Source of the DNA: Diphasiastrum complanatum
Lineage: Eukaryota; Streptophyta; Lycopodiopsida; Lycopodiales; Lycopodiaceae
NCBI GenBank assembly: GCA_029204225.1
Contig: CM055100.1
Span: forward strand, 5,382,348-5,446,347
Direction: 5' to 3'
DNA length: 64,000 nucleotides
Shown: positions 24,712-36,200 of the stretch, piece by piece
Numbering within the stretch: position 1 is the stretch's first letter
Layout: each line of letters begins with the position of its first letter
Made by a program: the position numbers and the translations under genes
Notes under the pieces: generated by a model
Database searches by the model: none
Told to the model about the DNA's origin: nothing
What the model saw: the letters and a program-made list of their open reading frames with translations, nothing else

Positions 24712-27700
24712 CTATGAAGATTTGAGCATTGATCTTGATATAACTCCAAGATTAGATCTATGCTTGATGAAAGCACTTTTGCTCAAAGGCTTGGTGAGTA
24801 GATTGGCAATACAAGAGGACGAGTTGACATGCTCCAAATAGATTTCTCCTCCAATAAGCTTTTCTCTCACAAAATGGTGTGCCACTTCTATGTGCTTGCT
24901 TCTTGCATGAAATATGGGATTATTGGCAAGAGCTTGGGCCGAGATGTTATCACACTTGATCATTGGTAGATCATCCTCCTTGATGCACTTTAGTTTTATT
25001 AATAACCTCTTGATCCAAAGCACTTCTTTGGTAGTTGTAGTGAGTGCTTTGTACTCGGCCTCACATGAAGAGAGAGATATAGTATCTTGCTTTTTGGAAA
25101 GCCAAGATATTAGATTGCCTCCAAGAAAGATAGTGTATGCACTAATAGACTTTTGATCCATCTTGTCACTTGCAAAGTCCGAATCCGAGTAGCCAATAAT
25201 GGATAGATCTTCACTTTTATAGAGTAGACCATAATTACAAGATGAAGATACATATCTTAGAATCCTCTTGGCCATCTTCCAATGATGGATCCTAGGATCT
25301 TGCATAAATTGACTCAATTTGTGCACACAAAAACTAAGATCGGGCCTAGTAATGGTAAGCCAAATCAAGGAGCCTACAAGACTCCTAAAAAGTGTGATGT
25401 CCTCAAAGGATCTTTCATCACCTTTATTAGGATCTTTTACAATTTGCTCCATTGGAGTATCTATGCTCTTAGAATTTTCCATATGGAATTTTTTCAACAT
25501 AGAGTGAGCATATCTAGATTGGCATATAAAGACATGATTTTCATAAAAATCAATTTCTAGGCCTAGGATGTAATGTATCTCTCCTAGATCTTGCATTTTA
25601 AACTCACATCCAAGTGCTAGCTTGGTTTCATCAACTAGCTTGATACAACTTCCACAAAGAATAATGTTATCAACATAAATTAGAAGAATGACAATATTGC
25701 TATCAACAAACTTTAGATACATGGAAGGATCATAGTCACTAAGAGTAAATCCTAGTGAGATAAGAAAAGAGTTAAGTCTTGAATACCATGATCTTGGTGC
25801 TTGCTTGAGTCCATAAAGACTTTTGAAGAGCAAGCACACTTTGGACTCATCCTTGATGAATCCTTGAGGTTGTTCCATATAGATCTCCTCCTCAAGATAA
25901 CCATTTAGAAAAGCATTGGATACATCTAATTGGAACACCTTCCACTTGAAAAAACAAGCAAGAGAAATAAGAATTCTTATTGTCACCATCTTTGCAATGG
26001 GTGCAAAGGTCTCCTCATAATCAAGACCATGGATTTGAGCAAATCCTTTGGCACATAGTCTTGCTTTATGCTTGTTGATGGTGCCATCATGATTGAACTT
26101 GATCCGAAATACCCACTTGCAACCAATCACATGCTTGGGAAGGAGGATCCACAAGCTCCCAAGTATTGTTGGTGATCAATGCATCATACTCTTGCTTCAT
26201 GGCATCATACCACTCCTTGGTATTGAGTGCCTCTTGTACATTCTTTGGCTCTTCATGAGAGACATAAAAAACATAATTAGTGGAATCAAGATCCACTTGT
26301 TTGCCTTTGTCAACATATGAGAGCCTCTTAGGCTCGGATCTATCTCTCATGGATCTTCTTGGTGAGAAAATCCGAGGAGAGTCTTCTTCAAATCTCGACC
26401 CCATCACATCACGATTGTCTTCAAAATCAATAATTTGTGATGCATCCATAGATTTCTTGATCTCGGCCTCTTCAAATGATGAGTGTTGATCTTCATGAAA
26501 GACAACATCTCTACTTTCAATAACTTGAGAAGTAGAGAGTATAAAGACTCTATAGGCCTTCTTGGTGGATGAGTATCCAACCATGATCCCTTTGCATGCA
26601 CTAGTATCTTCCTTCTTCCTTGTTTCCAAGGGAATATGGACAAAGCATAAGCATCCAAAAACTCTAAGGTGATCAACCTTAGGCTTCTTCAAAAATAAGA
26701 TTTCATATGGTGACTTTCCTCCAAGAGCTATATGTGGGAGCCTATTGCAAAGATAATTTGCACAATTAATGGCTTCTCCCCAAAAATCTTTGGGCAAAGA
26801 TGCCTCAATTCTCATAGATTTTGCACATTCACATAGAGATCTATTCTTTCTCTCGGCCACTCCATTTTGAGATGGAGAGTAGGCACAAGAAAACTCTCTT
26901 TTAATGCCTTCAAGCTCACAAAAATCTTGAAATTTATTGGAGATATATTCACCACCTCCATCACTTCTAAGAGCTTTAATCTTGAATGAGAATTGCTTCT
27001 CTACATAAGCTTTGAAAATAAGGAAATGATCAAACACCATAGATTTTGAAGCAAGAAGATATATCCAAGTGAATCTTGTGTAATCATCAATGAAAGTAAC
27101 AAAACAAGTGGCTCCTCCCTTGCTTGTAGTTGATGAGAAATGCACATCTGAGTGGATTAACTGCAAAGGATGCTTGCTTTTGATAGAAGATCTTGTAAAT
27201 GGCTTTTTGTGAGATTTAGCAATAGCACAAGTCTCACAAGGCTTGATCTTCTTGGAGAATGACTTTGGCAAGCCAATAGCTTTGGATTCTTTGATCATAG
27301 AGAGCATGGATTTGTAGTTGGGATGTCCCAACCTCCTATGCCATAATTCCTCCATAGAGAGCTTGTTCACAAGAGCAACATTACAAGCATTCACCTACTC
27401 ATTTGGATCTAGTTTATAGATGCCACCAAATCTAGATCCTAATGCAAGTATCTCATCATTCTTCTTGATAGTGCAAGTATCAACATTGAATTTTACATCA
27501 AGGCCATTATCAAGCAATTGGCCAACACTAATAAGATTCTTGGTAAGCTTAGGTACATAAAGAACTCTAGAGAGAGAAAGAACTTTAGAGGATGCAAGCT
27601 TCAAGGGAATGTTCCCTATGCCTTCAATAGGACATTCAAAATCATTTGCAGTGTATATTGATTTCTTCACTCCATCATAAGGTGCAATAGAAGAGAAAGA

Positions 27701-28753
27701 GTCCTTGGAGCTACACATATGTGAAGAGGCTCCACTATCAATATACCATAGGCCGTCCTTCTTGAAAGGAGTAGATGAGAAACTAGAGACCAGAAGAGAT
27801 CCCTCTCCATCACTTGCAATAGTGTCTTCCTTCTCATTGGTAATATTGGCTTGCTTGAGTTGATTCTTCTTTTTGAAGCAATTGGTGGCATAATGTCCTT
27901 TCTTGCCACAATAAAAGCACTTGATCTTCTTCTTCTTCTTGAGCTTGGATGATGAAGCATTAGAGGAATCATCTTCCTCCTCATCTTTGTCTTTGGATTT
28001 GACTTTGTCCTTGCTTGAGGATTGTTGATGTTGGTTCTTGCTCCTCTATTTGTGCTTATCCTTAGCAAAGAGAGCTTTGCCATCATTATGAGTGAGAGAA
28101 AGCTTGTCCATCCTCAAGAGCTTGTACTCTTGTCTTGATTCTTCTGAAATTAGCACACTTTGGAGAGCCTCCAAACTTGGTAGCTCCTCCTTAATGGCAT
28201 AGGATTGGACAAGGTTATCAAATTCACTTCTCAAGCCATTGAGAATGACTTGAACTAGCTCATTTTGATTGATGGAATCACCAATGCAAGCAAGCTCTCT
28301 ATGAATATCTTTTACTCTCAAAACATAACTAGATGCACTCTCATCACTCTTTTGGCTACTTTGAAAGATTTGATTCCTAAGAGTGAGAAGCCTAGAGGTA
28401 TTCTTAGCCTCATAGATAGTCTTGAGACAATCCAAAGCTTCTTTGGCTGTTGTACAAGTACCTATCTCCCTCAATATCTCATTAGAGACATTCATCTTAA
28501 TGTAGTGGAGAGCCATCCTAGCTCTCTTTTTGTATTTTTGAACCTCTTGAAGAACTTGTGGTTCTTCTTCAAGGCCAAGAACTATGTCCATCACGTCTTG
28601 AAGGATCAAGATGGACTCCATCCTCATTTTCCAAATTGAATAATTTGAAGTGGTCAATCTTTCACTTGGTTCCAACAAGGATGAACCCATTGAAGACATT
28701 TGAAGTGAAGAAAACTCAAATGATGAACAATAAATGTTGTTACACACTTTCAA
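24712..28753 (-). pseudogene. Copia element A gag-pol, RT active site YVDN
   Basis: Domains in minus-strand order: Gag (28753-28046; SERLTTSNYSIWKMRMES), a TAG stop after KDKHK, zinc knuckle (CFYCGKKGHYATNC in conceptual frame), protease (DSGASSHM, about 27730), a TAG stop at about 27397, GAG-pre-integrase (ELWHRRLGHPNYKSM), integrase core (HSDVHFSST, LRSDGGGEY, NGVAERKNR), a frameshift near 26140, then RT and RNase H open from 26154 to 24712 (480 aa). In RT the usual YVDD box reads YVDN, which removes a metal-binding Asp. RNase H keeps SDSDFASD, SSCEAEYKAL and CDNISAQALA. The element cannot make a working polyprotein by itself. Confidence 0.93.
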
Positions 28754-29456
28754 TAGGATCCAATAATTGAGTACTATCTCCTCCTATGAAAGATCTTACA
28801 ACAATTTGTGAATTGATTCTCACTAGCTACTCAAATCTCTCTAAAACAAGATCTATTTCACATCAAATGATGGAGTATAGGCAAAGTTAGGATCTAACAC
28901 TCTTAGCACGTGTGAAATACACTAAGAAACCAAATTTGACTCAAATACAATGATATTGCATGAAACAAAATGGCTAAGATCTCAAAACAGTGCCTAGATC
29001 ACATATAGATGAGATTGGCAAGCATACAACTATGATTTTGGATCAACCAAGCAATCTCTTGACCAAACCAAATGTGTCCACCCAGGTCTAGGTGCCCTAC
29101 CTAACCCTCTTCAAAAGCTTATAACTTTTGATTGGCACAACCAAATGGCATGAAACTGATTGCAATAGAAACTAGACAAAAATAGCTTCAAAAAAAGCTA
29201 TCAAGCAAGATAAATGGATCAAATATGAGAGAGAAATTCCAAACTGAAATTGGATGTTCCTCACACGTGTTTGAGCACCTGATTCCGTACAGTACCAGGT
29301 CAGACCCAATCAATGTCCTTTTGATCTCTTTTGATCCAAGATTGAACAAGATAGCTCGAAAAATGGGCCTTGACAACTTCTAGCTCAAGATTGATGAAAA
29401 TTTTTTCACTTAGATGGATCAAAATGCATGGTGATCTTAGGTAGGCTCTGATACCA
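28754..29456 (-). other. Leader and primer-binding site of Copia element A
   Basis: TGGTATCAGAGC on the minus strand (29445-29456) abuts the 5' LTR without a gap and matches initiator tRNA-Met. The ~690-bp leader to the gag start is non-coding and contains CACACGTGT at 29261-29270 and CACGTGTGAA near 28909. Confidence 0.85.
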
Positions 29457-30192
29457 TATTGAATTTCACACGTGTGGATTGTCCACTACTGTACTTGTGA
29501 TCTCCTAAGGTGTGTAAATGCACCAAGATCAAGACTAGATTGAGATTCAAGATCAACCTTGAATCCTATGGCAAAAACACACTACTACATGCATTCAATC
29601 ACTTCCAACTCTCACTCACACATGTGGGAAGTATTCAAAAAATAATCTAAGTAAAAACAAGCTGCTCTCCTCGGGTAGAGAAAGAAAATGCATCATGAGC
29701 TCTCGGGTAGAGAGAGAAAGCTAGAAATCCAATAACTCACAAAATCCATGAAATCACCAAATCAATTGACTTCAAAATGAGGAGTACAATGATACTAGTA
29801 GGTTCACGAGCTACCACTATGCTTAACTATGATTGGACCATATTTTGTCACCTCTTGATCCTATTGGATCATTGATCTATGCACCTCTTAATTCTATTGG
29901 ACTATATTCAAGCACACCTCAATTTCCTATTGGACCTCACAAGGTTCCACCTCTAAATCCTATTGGACCTCTTGGAATTCATCAAACAAAAACTTTACAC
30001 TTGTCTACACTCTAATTAGCAAGTGTTTAGCCTCTTACTCTCTTTTGGCTCAATAGTGGCATTACAAGTGGAAATGCATAATTTGCCATCTATGCCAAAT
30101 TTATTCCTATCAACATCCTACACCTAGATGCTTGATGTAAAAAACATAAGACCCCTATATCTAACATAGATAATCTTTTTCAATTCCTCACA
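29457..30192 (-). repeat. 5' LTR of Copia element A
   Basis: About 736 bp, a near copy of 23957-24693. The end beside the primer site reads TTCAATA instead of TTCAACA. The palindrome is changed by one base to TCACACGTGTGG (29466-29477). Confidence 0.9.
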
Positions 30193-30436
30193 TGTAGGGT
30201 CGAAGATCTTGCGTAGTATAGCCCTCCTGCCTGTCAACAAGGGTTAGATCACTGGATAGACACCTAACTATGCATAGATGCTATTTTTAATTAGTTTCCT
30301 ACTTCCTCCATTGACTCTATTCACCACTAACACTACCCACATTTAACTCTACTCCTCGACACTAACATTCATCATGATTTTAGGCTGAATGAGAAGAAAA
30401 GAAGTGAATAGGGAAAGGAGAAGAGAGAACAAGAGA

Positions 30437-30521
<85 letters not shown>

Positions 30522-30786
30522 GGAGAGAGGTGAGATGGAGGTTAGCTCAAATGCTCAATGTCATTGCTTATGGAGAAACCTTAACTAATCACAAACAAAA
30601 AGCATGGAAGAAATGGAAATAACAAGCAATCACAACAATAGCATGAGCAAGAGTGATTAGCGAATGAGGATGCTTGAGCTCTCAAAATAGTAGAGTCTCC
30701 TCCTCTCAATTAAGCATGAAAATAGTGTACAAATGGTGCCAATTTATAAAATGAAGAAGGCTCTAAACCCTAAACCCTAAACCTCA
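30193..30786 (-). repeat. Probable 5' LTR of the host Gypsy element
   Basis: The sequence resuming after Copia element A begins with TGTAGGGTCG, the complement of a ...CCCTACA LTR end that would sit one base from the tRNA-Asp primer site at 23926-23950. The outer end is inferred at about 30786 from a TGAGG start (minus strand). It includes a pure (GA)n tract and, at 30761-30785, three CCCTAAA telomere-type units. No matching 3' LTR is visible, so the boundary is uncertain. Confidence 0.5.
30439..30518 (+). repeat. (GA)n microsatellite
   Basis: About 40 pure GA units inside the inferred Gypsy LTR. The Arg-Glu open frame through it is an artefact. Confidence 0.97.
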
Positions 30787-30796
30787 AGGAGGGCAA

Positions 30797-31365
30797 GATC
30801 TAGTGAGGTACAAAAGGAGAGCTAGACTAGCATTACATTGCCTAAAAATGAATGTTAATAATGAGCTTCTAAAGGAAGTGGCATCTTGTACCTCGGCCAA
30901 GGAGGCATGGGACTACCTTAAAGGGATTTATGAATCCAAAAAGACCTCTAGAGTGCTTATGATTAGAAACAAAGTTCTTCACAGCATTAGAGGGATGATG
31001 AGAGTGCTCAAGAGTATGTCTTGAGGATAAAATCTCTCAACAAAGAACTTTCCATCATTAGTGAGGGTATTCATGATGATGAACTTGTTCAAATCATTTT
31101 GAATGGTCTTGGAGATGAGTTCTCCAATATTGTACAAAGCTTTGCTATTCAAGATGCACTACCTTCCATTGACAAACTCCATAGTCTGCATGTGGCCAAG
31201 GAAAGTAGGATCCTTCGTGTCAAGCAAAGGATTGGATCCTTGAAGTTGCATGATGGTGATGAGAAGGCCAACTTCTCAAGCAAAGGAAAGGCAAAGTCAA
31301 AGAAGAAGATCCAACAAAAGGAGACCAAAAGTGATGATGTTGGGGGTATTCTCAATGAATTGTAA
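30797..31365 (+). pseudogene. Copia Gag fragment, frameshifted
   Basis: The Gag (UBN2-like) region starts in mid-domain (RARLALHCLKMNVNNELLKE, EAWDYLKGIYESKKTSRVL). A frameshift at about 31020 leads to FSNIVQSFAIQDALPSIDK and [15 protein letters not shown]. It ends before the zinc knuckle with a stop at about 31363. The N-terminus is cut at the inferred Gypsy LTR edge. It is closely related to the Gag of the element starting at 31465 and of the fragment ending at 17425. Confidence 0.85.
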
Positions 31366-31464
31366 ATTAATAAATTCGACCAATAAAATGTGTTGCAACG
31401 GCATGGCATCCTACGCATGTAAGCCCATGGCCCAATGAGCACACAAATTTAAGAGTAAATAAAA

Positions 31465-32119
31465 TGTGAAAATTGTCAACATTTCCTAGCTAGTTTGAGG
31501 CCTAAATTGGCTAAAATTGTAAATAGTTTTGGTTCTGGAGTTTCACACGTGTGAACCAGGCCACAATGTTTTTATTTACTGTATTTTTTCAGTATGATGA
31601 AGTGTCAAACTTCATACCCTTCAAAATGAGACCATTTTGATGTATTTTGGTCATATAAGCCATTTTTAGCTATTTTTCCTATATAGGGAATATCTAGGGT
31701 CAAGTACCTTCTAGAGAGAGGAGAGAGAGTCATCTTCCTCATCCATAAATAGTAGGGAAGTCGTGGAGAACAGGTTGGAGAAACCTTTTGTATGCTTCAT
31801 TGAGATCAATAGATCATTGTCATTGTTTCTTCCTCCATTGAGAGCATTGTTGTGTGTATTGTCTTCAAGCTATTGTGTATGATCTTAGGTGCTTTCCAAA
31901 AGTGATAGGCTGATGTATTATGGACTGTATAATGCTATTTTGGGCCGCACTTGATGTTTATGGAAGTTTCCATTTGTGATAAATGCTTTTTGATCAAGTT
32001 CTTTGCATTCTAGGTAGCATAGAATGTGTTGCCAATTCCTAGCTTATGTAGTTTGGAGTGCAAGCATTCAAGCCAATGATCTTGGAGTTTAGATCCACTT
32101 AGGATCTGTATTTTTCACA
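31465..32119 (+). repeat. 5' LTR of Copia element C
   Basis: 655 bp, TGTGAAAATT to TTTTTCACA. The palindrome TCACACGTGTGA is at 31543-31554 and a TATA-like CCTATATAGG at about 31677-31687, the likely promoter. Confidence 0.95.
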
Positions 32120-33291
32120 TGGTATCAGAGCTGGTTGGCTTCTATTTACAGTAAGTATTCCATTTTTGGTGATATTTGGATGTTTGATCAAGTTCTAGCA
32201 TGATTTTGCATTGCTTTGTTGATCAAATCTTACTAACCTTTGTTTTGTGAGTTGAACTTGTGGATCAAAAGCATATTTCAGGTCTATTGAAGATCAGAGG
32301 CTGAAAAGAAACTATTTTGGATCAGATCATAACACCTAATCATTTGTGATTGTGAGGCTTGTGCATATTCAATACTAACAATGTTCTTTTCAATCCTATT
32401 GTTGACAATCTCCATTCTTGGATGAACACTCTCCTTAAGTGGATGAAACTTCTCCTTAAGTGGATGACAAATGCTCTTTTGAGTGAGTTGTAATTCTCCT
32501 AAAGGCTGAGCAAAGCTCCCATTTGGATGAAAGATCCCCTTTTTTGGGTGAACATATTGTAAGCTCCATTGTGAAGAGCATATTGTAAAGATTGTCATCA
32601 ATTTTGGCATAAATTTTGGTGTACTTTGTTGAGCATGTAAGTAACTCTCCTTATGTAATTTGATTGGAGCATTTGCTGGAAGGCGTTAACCATTATGCAA
32701 GTGTGTTTTCAGGTTCTTAACAGGTTGAGGAACATTCTCATGTGAAGTGATCTTAGATCTACATCTAAACACCAAGATTTGACAAGATAGTGAAGCTAGT
32801 CTTGTGATTCACTAAGTGTGCTCATTCATTCACCTCTAAATCTTGTATTTATCACTTGCTGGAGTTTATAAACTTTTAGAAGTGTGGTTTACATGTGGTT
32901 TTACAGGTTGAATCAATATCTTAGTGTATTGATCATATGTTGATCAAGTTTGTTCATTACTAGGTAATCTTGGCATCCTAGTTTTGGGTATTTTCTAAGA
33001 ATGCAAGTAACTCTTCACACCATAACTTGATTTGGTCACTTGCTGGAAAGTTTGAGAGCTTAAGCAAGAGTGTGTTCAGGTTGGTTTGATTTTGTAATCC
33101 ATTCTTAGTGTGTGCAAAGTGTTGCATGTGTTTCAATCTTCCTTTCTATGCTTGGAAACCATCTAGGTTCAAGATAGAAGTGTTTTAGGGTCCTAAATCT
33201 TCATAGATCTCTTTATCTATCATTTGTTGAGAGAAAAGTGAGTGCTAAGTGCTTTAGGACAAAACCTAAAAGTTGAAGAAACATTAGAATC
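32120..33291 (+). other. Primer-binding site and leader of Copia element C
   Basis: TGGTATCAGAGC at 32120-32131 touches the LTR and matches the plant initiator tRNA-Met end exactly. The ~1.16-kb leader that follows has no long plus-strand ORF before the gag start. Confidence 0.9.
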
Positions 33292-36200
33292 ATGGCTTCC
33301 AATGGTGGGATCATGCTAGAGTCTAGTGAAAGGTTGAGTTCATCAAACTACTCTACTTGGAAAGTGAGGATGGAGTCCTTACTTGAGTTGAATGAACTCA
33401 TGGACATAGTTGCAGAAATTGAAGAGAGACCTCTCACACTTCAAGAGCAACAAAGGTTTGATAAGAAGGCCAAAAGGGCTCTTCATATCATTAAAATGAA
33501 TGTTACAAATGAACTTCTCAAGGAAGTTGGAAAGTGTCAAAGTGCAAGTGAGGCATGGAATGCCTTAAAGAAGCTCTTTGAATCAAAGTCCACATCTAGG
33601 GTATTGACCCTAAGGAGACAAATATTTTCTAGTAGGCAAAGAGAGGGTGAAAGTGCTCATGCATTTATCTTGAGAGTTAAGTCCCTAAGTGATGATTTAG
33701 CATGCATTGATGAGAACATAAAAGATGGTGAAATAGTCCAAGTTATGTTGAATGGTTTGCTAAATGAACATGCTAACCTTGTGCAAAGTTTTGCCATTCA
33801 AAGAGTCTTGCCAAGTGTGGTTGACTTGCAAGAAATCTTATTGGCTGAAGAACATAGGTTGCAATCAAAGCTTGATGGTGCATCCTTGCAAGGTGGAGGT
33901 GAAGAGGCTTTCTTCACAAAAGGCAAATTCAAGGGCAAAGGTAAAGGCAAAGGGAAATGGTCCAAAGGTGGTAACTTTGATCATGATGATCACTCTTCCT
34001 CTTCCTCTTCTACTAAGAACAATAAGTCAAAGTTCGAGTGCTTTTATTGTGGGATAAAAGGTCATTTTGCAAATGAATGTTATAAGAAGAAAAGAGAGCA
34101 AGGAGAGAGGCAAGGAAATCTTACAATAGATGAGGAAGAACATAACACATGTGAATCACTTGTTATGACTTCAAGTTTGTTAGCCAACATAGATGATAAT
34201 GATCCTTGGTGGATTGATAGTGGAGCCTCATCTCACATGACAAGACATAAGGAATACTTTACATCCTTATTGTCTTATGAGGGAGAAGGTAACATCATCT
34301 ACACTGCAAATGATGGTCAATGTGACATCAAAGGCATAGGCACTATTCCTATTTCCCTTTCAACAAATAGGAAAGCAAATCTTGAAAATGTTTTGTACAT
34401 TCCTTCAATCACTAAGAATTTGCTTAGTGTAAGTCAAATGATTGACAAAGGACTTGATGTGGAGTTCATTGGAGATGCATGTTTGATAAGTAAATGTGGA
34501 TCCTTGATTGCTCAAGGTAGGAGGCATGGTAAACTTTTCAAGCTTGATGCATGTGTGATCTCTAATCATGAAGGATGTATGGCTAGGGAGCAATTGACAA
34601 ACCAAGAAGTTTGGCACAAGAGGTTGGGCCATCCCAACTTCAAATCTTTGGAGGTAATGGCAAAGAAAGAGCTTGTTCTTGGTCTCCCTAAAAGTCTTGT
34701 TGCAAACAATAGTGTTTGTGAACATTGTGCCTTGTCCAAATCTCATAGACTTGCTTATTCTAGATCTACTTCTAGATCTAAAGAAGCTTTTCAACTTGTG
34801 CATTCTGATATTCATTCTTCTAGTACAACTAGCAATGGTGGGGCAAAGATGTATGCAACTTTCATTGATGACTTTAGTAGGTATACTTGGATCTATCTTC
34901 TTAAAAGTAAGGATGAAGTGTTTGCTGCATTTGTCAAGTTCAAGAATGAAATGGAAAACCAATTCAATACAAAGATCAAATGCTTAAGATCTGATAATGG
35001 AGGGGAATACACCTCAAATAGGTTCAAAGACTTTTGTATAGCACATGGGATTAAGAGGGAGATGTCTAGTCCTAGGACTCCACAACAGAATGGAGTGGCC
35101 GAGAGGAAGAATAGAACCCTTTGTGAATGTGCCAAGGCAATGAGACTACATGCTAATCTTGCTAAGTCTTTTTGGGGGGAAGCTTTAGCATGTGCTAACT
35201 ATCTATGTAATAGATGGACAAGTGCTTCCTTGGATGGTAAAACTCCTCATGAGGTTCTTTATGGTAGAAGGCCGAGTGTCAAGCATTGTAGGATCTTTGG
35301 ATGTACATGTTTTGTCAATATCACACTTGATGATAGAACTAAAGAAGATCCTTCATCAAAGAAGGGTGTGTTTGTTGGCTATAGTGAAGTAAGCAAGGCT
35401 TACAAAGTGTACATTCCTTCTACAAAGAAAGTTGTCATAAGTAGGGATGTCATCTTTCATGAAGAGAATGTTTCCAATGTTGTTGATGTTGATGTTGATG
35501 TGCCTACTAATCATCATGATGTGCAAGATGTCTTGGATGAAGATGGAGATGCCACTCCAAAGCAAACTTCAAGGAAGACTCAAAGGCAAAGGGCTAAGCC
35601 ATCAAGGCTAACCTATGATGAAAAAGGAAAGCAAGTGGTGGACAACTCTAACTTTGCTTTTCTTACCTCTTTTGATGAACCAACTTGTGTAGGTGAAGCA
35701 ATTCAAAAGAAGGAATGGATCCAAGCCATGGATCATGAGCATCAAGCACTCATCAAAAGCAACACATGGAGGTTGGTAAAGCTTCCAAATGACAAGAAGG
35801 CAATTGGTTGTAAGTGGATCTTCAAGATCAAGACAAATCAAGATGGATCAATCAACAAGTACAAGGCAAGGTTGGTGGCAAAGGGGTATGCTCAAGAATA
35901 TGGTATTGACTATGATGAGACCTTTGCACCCGTGGCAAAGATGGTAACTATTCGAATCCTAATCTCTCTTGCAACTCTTTATGATTGGGATATGTGGCAA
36001 ATGGATGTTACTAATGCCTTCTTGAATGGTGATCTTGAAGAAGATATTTACATGGAGCAACCCGAGGGCTATGTTTCACATGATGAGCCTAATCATGTGT
36101 GCTATCTCCAAAAGAGTTTGTATGGGCTAAAGCAAGCACCAAGGAGTTGGTATGCTAAGCTCAATTCCTTCTTACTTTCTCAAAACTTTGTTATGAGTGA

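Larger units (their letters stand above)
23957..30192 (-). mobile_element. Full-length Copia element A, degenerate
   Basis: A complete minus-strand Copia element of 6.2 kb: 5' LTR 29457-30192, primer site 29445-29456, leader, gag-pol 28753-24712, polypurine tract and 3' LTR 23957-24693. The target-site duplication TGTAG lies at 23952-23956 and 30193-30197. TGTAG is also the edge of the host Gypsy LTR, so the element is nested exactly at that boundary. LTR differences, two in-frame stops, a frameshift and a mutated RT active site show it is old and inactive. Confidence 0.92.

Noticed and set aside
24334-30015. Identical 60-codon frames at 24334-24516 and 29833-30015
   Set aside because: They are the same sequence in the two LTRs of Copia element A, on the strand opposite to the element; no sign of being a gene.
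30389-30622. An Arg-Glu-rich frame
   Set aside because: It is a translation of the (GA)n tract.
34405-34962. A 185-codon minus-strand frame
   Set aside because: It is antisense to the intact Copia gag-pol ORF and has no domain.
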